Made by a program: the position numbers and the translations under genes. From contig JAQFVV010000036.1 in NCBI GenBank assembly GCA_028023455.1, positions 5,017,576-5,081,575 of the forward strand: DNA of 64,000 bases. Reading direction: 5' to 3'. Each line of letters opens with the position of its first letter. Positions within the stretch are counted from its first letter, which is position 1. The notes under the pieces were generated by a model. The model did no database searches, had not been told where the DNA came from, and worked only from the letters and a program-made list of their open reading frames with translations. The DNA comes from Epiperipatus broadwayi. Its lineage: Eukaryota > Onychophora > Udeonychophora > Euonychophora > Peripatidae. This document shows positions 59,373 to 64,000 of this stretch, in pieces.

Positions 59373-59638
59373 ATATACACTTGTACTTAAATATTAGAGA
59401 TTTAGCCGTATTCTGCCCATCTCTCTTCTGTGTATTTAAATGGTCTTTTTACATATAAAAGGTCATAATGATTTATAGTCAACATGGGCATGACACAAAA
59501 TTGGCAAACAAGGGCTTTGAATATGCAAACATCAGATTTTCAATGATATGAATAGCTGAAGAGTGGAGAGTGGAGAGAATTGAAACCATCCCATTAAAGT
59601 TTGAAGATTTGCTATTTTAATATGAACCAAACACTAAT

Positions 59639-59674
<36 letters not shown>

Positions 59675-59840
59675 GGGGAGATGATGATTTGGACTAATGA
59701 GTGTGGATTTAGTGTGAAATATTTGTATTGAAGATCATTTGTCATGATCACTTGTAAGTGGGCATGCATATCAGTTGTATAAGAGTGGATGAGTAAAGGG
59801 AGTTGAAAGTCTGAATTCAAATCTTCTCTAGTTAATACTA

Positions 59841-60562
59841 AAGTAAGCATTTTTCGCTTTATTTTATTCAATATATATATGTGTGTGTGTGTGCGTGCAT
59901 GTGAAGTATTTTTGGAATAATATGTTATGTGATTGCTTATTATCACTAAAATGGGATCAATATTTTGTCTATGTGTTATTTATCATTGTATGGATAACAC
60001 GATTTGCTCAGTAGATGTTCCATTGTCTATAGCAACTTTCACTAATAAACCATATTGCTTTAACAATAACATAATGTCAATAGTATTAAGCTTTTCTCGA
60101 AAAAAATGTAATTTACAAATATAAATATTTTTTTCTGTTAAGAAAAGCTTGCTTAATACATATGTTGATGTATTTAATAGTTTTATTTTAAAGTATTAAA
60201 CAAGGTTTTCTTAATATGTGTGTTGTATAGAATATTTATATTGAATTTAATAATAACAATAAACAGCATATATGTTTATAACAACATTATCACATCTGGA
60301 TATGATCCTTGTACTAGAAAAATCAATATCCAGATGTGATAATCTCTACCAGTGCAAAATTAGAGAAGCCATTGAGATACTTAAAAGGCCATATTGTATC
60401 AATAAGTGAGATGATACATGCAAACTTTCTCCTATTTGGAAAGATTTTTTTAAAAAACATTATTAATTTAACATTTTTGCTATTGGTGGAACTTTAATGT
60501 TTTGTTTTTTTTTAAATCAGTGATTGTAGCACCTCTACAACTGTCCTTCTACCTTTTACCTT
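59841..60562. other. AT-rich DNA with a short inverted repeat
   Basis: A TG run at 59,879-59,893. An inverted repeat ATTATCACATCTGGATAT (60,286-60,303) and its complement (60,326-60,343) around 22 bases forms a strong 18-bp hairpin. No gene. Confidence 0.55.
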
Positions 60563-60620
60563 CCAGTGAATGACTTGTGTGATCAAGTCGAAATATCGGT
60601 ATATCAATATTTAACCTTTA
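60563..60620 (+). ncRNA. Hammerhead-like motif, family D
   Basis: TGAATGA stands where CUGANGA is expected. Stem II ACTTG/CAAGT over TGTGAT is complete, followed by GAAA, a stem III palindrome ATAT and C, then GGTATATCAATATT matching the arm of the family D hairpins. The 5' strand of stem I is not convincing. The rest of the D unit seems to continue at 61,388 after an interruption. Confidence 0.35.
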
Positions 60621-61381
60621 AACCGCTAATTATATTATTGGTTATATGAGATAAAAATCAAATCTTTTAATTGGCCAACTCACAAACTGAAGACAAGGCC
60701 TATTGTTAAAACATATTCGCCTATAATATTAAATTCAACTCAGATACGTTTATAAAAAGTATATTACTAATTTTTTTAGGTTATGAAAGTGAACGAAAGT
60801 TCTTTCAAAAATAAATTGCTATTTATTTATTATAAAATATTCAATTTCGGCAAATTTAAAAGCAAATGTCTAAACAAAAAATGCTGACGTAAATGCTTTT
60901 TTTCAATTTTACGTTATGGAAAAGTAAAGATTTCTTTTTGCTAAATCTTAAATATTTTTACTAAAATCTTCAATATTTTTCGAAAATAATTTTGTTTTTT
61001 TAGTATACCCTGTAAAAATGATTTTAATTTCCCAGAATATACTTTTTGTAAACCTTAAATCACATTTGAAATGAAAATCTCAGTGGTTTTTTTTATTTTC
61101 TTTGATCAGGCGGTTTCTTTGTTCTTTCCAGCCAATCAGAATGTCTTTTTCGGCTGAGAGCCAGCTGACAGCCAATCACCAACAAGCTTCTTTCTTCGTT
61201 TAGCTTTAAATGCGGTTTTATTGATTTTTTACTTGTAAAATAATTCGGAAGAGGGCACCATCTTACAGAACTTTTAAAAACCTAATCAATAACTGTCAAA
61301 CGAATATCCTAGCATTAAAAATAATGGAATTAGAGTGATGTCAGCTGTCAATGAGAGGCCTCATAAGAGGCAGGCTAAGAG
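60621..61381. other. Segment interrupting a family D unit, with CCAAT boxes
   Basis: Family D sequence appears to stop at about 60,617 and resume at about 61,388. The intervening ~770 bp has a less AT-rich part (61,095-61,260) with CAGCCAATC at 61,129 and 61,170 (two CCAAT boxes 41 bp apart). No TATA box or start of a gene follows convincingly. A promoter-like fragment is possible but unsupported. Confidence 0.3.
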
Positions 61382-61482
61382 TTAAATTATTTAACATGGA
61401 TGAACCCCGCAAAATATGTCTTTTATATGTGCAACCTATGAAAATCTTCGTATCAACATATATATATATATATATATATTTG
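61382..61482 (+). repeat. Family D arm, partial
   Basis: TTTAACATGGATGAAC, GCAAAATATGTCTTTTATA, TGCAACC and CGTATCAACATATATA match the 39.15-39.32 and 56.8-56.95 kb copies. The unit ends in a TA run (61,457-61,480), as at other copies, so TA runs look like its preferred target. Confidence 0.75.
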
Positions 61483-61798
61483 CTCAAATCTTTAATCATT
61501 GGTTGACAAAGAGGTTTAAACATGCAAATCAATCTCACAAACATGAGAGACCATGAGTTCCTGCTATTAAATTTGGTGATTGCATAGTAGTTAATTTTTT
61601 AAACTGACATTTGCTTACATTAAAATAAGCATACATAGTGAAAACACAACAGTTGTTGTATCAATATTTGTTAATTCGATATATTCTTTTTTTAAAAAAT
61701 GTCAATAATGAAAAAATATATTATTCAAATATATAAATTAATAATTAATATGAACTGTACAGATTTATTAATTTTTACTATATAATCAACTAAAGTGT

Positions 61799-61953
61799 GA
61801 TAAACAGAGCAGTCAAAATTGGCAAGCGCTTTTGGTACTGTACACCAGAGTCATGGTGACATGTTGCCATGATTCTGGTACACAGTACCAAAAGTGCTTG
61901 GCAAATTGTTGTTTATTTGTTTGTTTTTTGCATTTTGGTTGCTCTGTTTATCA
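61799..61953. repeat. Inverted pair with hammerhead-like centre
   Basis: GATAAACAGAGCA at the left mirrors TGCTCTGTTTATC at the right. Inside, GGCAAGCGCTTTTGG...CATGGTGACATG mirrors TTGCCATGATTC...CAAAAGTGCTTGGC. In the right arm (61,864-61,904) stem I TTGCC/GGCAA, stem II GGTAC/GTACC over ACA, AAA and AGTGCT are arranged as in a hammerhead, but CUGANGA reads ATGATTCT and GAA reads AAA. The AGCGCT stem III form in the left arm equals that of the PLE fragment at 49.2 kb, suggesting kinship. Confidence 0.65.
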
Positions 61954-62839
61954 TGCTTTATTTGTGTAGAATAATTTTCATTATCTGACAGAGTTTTTAT
62001 ATTATTTATTTATAATGTGTCTATATATGTAATATATAAGGTATAATCAACTGCCATTTTAGTTTCTGTTATCCCCTTTTTAGTTTTCACTTATATATTT
62101 CTTGCATCATTATAAATAAGTATTATAGTAATAATTGACGAACCAAACCTTAACAATTACTCAGTAAACAAAAAATTATGATTTTTTTATAATTCTAAGC
62201 AGGCAGTAAACAAACACTACACATGCAATGTACTTTCATATTAACCCACATGATAGAGACTTTGAGAAGATAAAAGTAGCCATTTTATTCTTACATCTAT
62301 CATGTGGCTTGGATTGAAAGTTTATCATATTCAACAAAACAAAATTGGTTTAATATGACAGTATAATGCAATATGTAGTAATTGATTACTGTCTTTTAGA
62401 ATTACAGTTTGAAACTGCTCTAATAAATACCTTAGTCAACTTTTTCTCCCAAAATTTTTTCCATATTGCATTAATAACTTTTACACCTTTTAAATTCACA
62501 TGATTAAATATCTAAAATATTAAAGTTATAATTTTTGTAATTTTTTAATGATGTACAAAATGCAATTAACATTTTAACACAAGTGAAAGTTGGAAAGAGT
62601 ATTGCAAAAAAGAAATAACAGTTGATTACACAGTAAAATTTAATGCATCTGTACAGTTTATTTCTTTGTTATTAATTTACATATTTGAATACTATATTTA
62701 TTTATTATTCATATTTTTTTAAAAAAAAAAAACATAAAACTGAATTAGCAGATATTGATACAACAGATGTTGTCACCTTATTATGTATGAATCTATGTCA
62801 AATGGTGTGTTATTATTTATTATTTCCCAACTATTTTAT
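61954..62839. other. AT-rich DNA, nothing recognised
   Basis: No gene or repeat recognised. A-rich tract near 62,719-62,732. Confidence 0.5.
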
Positions 62840-63005
62840 CAGATCCAAGGCTCCTCACTGATGAAGGTCACAAGCCACAAACTAGTCTGGGGATATTGGA
62901 TTAGTAAGCACTAGATAGAGATGTTATATAGATGACTTCTGGAATGCATGATTACTCTGGCTTGCGCTGAGTGGCACTACTGTATGGAGAGTTTTGCCTG
63001 TTTTA
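62840..63005 (+). repeat. Solo partial unit of family B
   Basis: Begins in the B-box/hammerhead region and continues through GCACTAGATAGAGAT, TGATTACTCTGGCTTG and GTGGCACTACTGTATGG to GTTTTGCCTGTTTTAA, collinear with 19,683-19,784 and the 52-kb units. Confidence 0.85.
62843..62901 (+). ncRNA. Type I hammerhead motif, family B
   Basis: Outer stem I ATCCAA (62,843-62,848) pairs TTGGAT (62,896-62,901); inner TCCTCA (62,852-62,857) pairs TGGGGA (62,888-62,893) with one G-U. The core is CTGATGA (62,858-62,864). Stem II GG/CC over TCACAAG has an A-A mismatch at the core side. GAA is changed to CAA at 62,878. Stem III is palindromic ACTAGT, with cleavage base C at 62,887. Structure is excellent, but the G12 mutation should abolish cleavage in this copy. 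Confidence 0.6.
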
Positions 63006-63526
63006 AAATGATATAATGTTATTAATTTTAGCATTTCTTAATTTTCAACAAATTGAACAAATAAATTATTATAAAAAATTGTTTCAGTTTTTTCTTTTTT
63101 TTTTAAAAGCATGTTTCTTCTTTTGAAAATGTAACAAAAATTATATTTTACAGTGTTGGTCATCTATTTAACTTGGAGAACAAGCAATTATGATTAGTAA
63201 ATTCAGGGGCTGATTTAGATGGGGAAGGGATGTTATTTTACTTTTTTATTGCATTTTATAAATGTCTAAAAATTATTTTCAATTAATATCTATTTAATTT
63301 TTTTTCATATCTTCTGAATTATATTATTTTATTAACAGTTCTAAAAAATTAAAATATAAATTCAATTAATGTAAAATCTTCAAGAAATTTAATTTGCTTG
63401 GAAAAAAAGTCCATTAACATCATTTTAATAAAAAAGAAATGTCTGAAAAAATTCCCTTATATGGTTGAAAATGTACTTTTTCGTAAGAGTATTTACTAAA
63501 AAAAACAATTATGCACACAGAAAATA
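63006..63526. other. AT-rich DNA, nothing recognised
   Basis: Low-complexity sequence, no gene. Confidence 0.5.
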
Positions 63527-63622
63527 AGTGGTTGAGAGGTCAGTGACAGCTGCTTTATAAGCAGTTGTCCTGGATTAGCGGGTTTCCTTCCCGGCTGATG
63601 CTATGACATATGAGAAAAAAAA
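63527..63622 (+). mobile_element. tRNA-derived SINE copy
   Basis: GTGGTTGAGAGGTCAGTG (A-box side), GCAGTTGTCC, a degraded B box GGGTTTCCTTCCCGG, then GATGCTATGACATATGAG and an A run at 63,615-63,622. Same family as the copies at 54.4 and 56.0 kb. Confidence 0.65.
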
Positions 63623-64000
63623 CTCCATTACAACCTTTTAAACAAAATGAGGGATGACAATAAGTCACATTTGATAAATTAATAAATTTATTTAAAAAAC
63701 AAAAACTGGGTCAATATCTCAAAATTAGTTGTCGAAAATAGATGTGTACCAACCAACACTAAGAAATAAATAATATAATGCAAATAAACTTACATCACAA
63801 TTTACTAGAAGTAACAGAATAGTCAAAATATAAGAGCTTCCCAATAGAATTGAAATAAGAATATAGAAATGACCTTACTGGAAAAAATATTTTAATGGTA
63901 TATGTGTACATTAAAATGTTGATGATCCAACGGACATTTTAAGAAGATACTTAGTGATTAATAATTTCCCAAACACTTTAACATTACATTTCAACCTCAA
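63623..64000. other. AT-rich DNA, nothing recognised
   Basis: No structure seen up to the window edge. Confidence 0.5.

Larger units (their letters stand above)
56666..59840. repeat. 3.2-kb nested palindrome of family C
   Basis: The left arm (56,666-57,422) and right arm (about 59,133-59,840) are diverged inverted copies, each with one family C unit and part of a second. Mirror pairs include GATGGGCAGAATAC (57,241) with GTATTCTGCCCATC (59,409), the AATCTTATGATGGCATATTC region with its mirror near 59,520, and the opposed CAGACTTTCAAG-type blocks. The centre is the 409-bp family A array. The left arm carries an extra family D hairpin and the right arm a tRNA-like SINE. A hammerhead remnant with core CTAATGA lies at 59,684-59,738 and one with CTGATGA on the minus strand at about 56,952-56,990. 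Confidence 0.8.

Overview
The window looks like AT-rich, repeat-dominated DNA from a metazoan nuclear genome. Long TA and TTA microsatellites, RTE- and L1-type LINEs, a Ty3/gypsy LTR element, a Penelope-like (PLE) endonuclease fragment, tRNA-derived SINEs and a hAT-like MITE all fit an invertebrate. A lophotrochozoan such as a cephalopod mollusc is my best guess, from memory of similar repeats; nothing in the sequence proves it. I find no complete host gene. One small GC-richer open segment on the minus strand (12,760-12,960) has splice-like borders and is only an exon candidate.

Layout. 1-14.6 kb: AT-rich DNA with microsatellites, three RTE LINE fragments (one inside a foldback at 5.5-7.1 kb) and old copies of a repeat called family C here. 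15.36-16.19 kb: a palindrome of two family C units. 19.5-19.8 kb: a palindrome of family B. 22.95-24.44 kb: decayed L1/Tx1-type LINE. 24.6-35.2 kb: a minus-strand Ty3/gypsy element with broken gag-pol, a candidate primer-binding site and a candidate 3' LTR. 35.2-37.4 kb: best RTE LINE copy, inserted into TA repeats at the remnant of the 5' LTR. 37.4-39.7 kb: foldback hairpins of family D. 40.5-40.8 kb: about 100 TTA units. 44.4 kb: a solo family C copy. 45.3-45.8 kb: hAT-like MITE. 46.1-47.2 kb: family E array. 47.2-47.8 kb: family F inverted pair. 47.9-51.0 kb: another RTE copy with a PLE endonuclease fragment inserted in it. 51.2-53.5 kb: family B array. 54.4-56.1 kb: SINEs. 56.7-59.8 kb: nested palindrome of family C with a 409-bp tandem array (family A) at its centre. 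60-64 kb: AT-rich DNA with further hairpins, a family B copy and a SINE.

Main discovery. Several unrelated short repeats (A, B, C, F, more weakly D and E, and the 61.8-kb hairpin) carry sequence that folds as a minimal type I hammerhead ribozyme: a stem I of two helices around an internal loop, CUGANGA, a hairpin stem II, GAAA, a tiny palindromic stem III, and a UH cleavage site placed exactly against stem I. Families B and C show paired substitutions that keep stem I or stem II. Most of these families occur as head-to-tail arrays or head-to-head inverted dimers, and a PLE GIY-YIG endonuclease relic lies nearby. This matches the known animal retrozymes and PLE-associated hammerheads, small non-coding retroelements thought to move as self-cleaved circular RNA. 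The number of different ribozyme families in 64 kb and their nesting (D inserted at the stem III of C; the A array at the centre of a C palindrome) are the most unusual features. All pairing was done by eye; no folding program or database was used.
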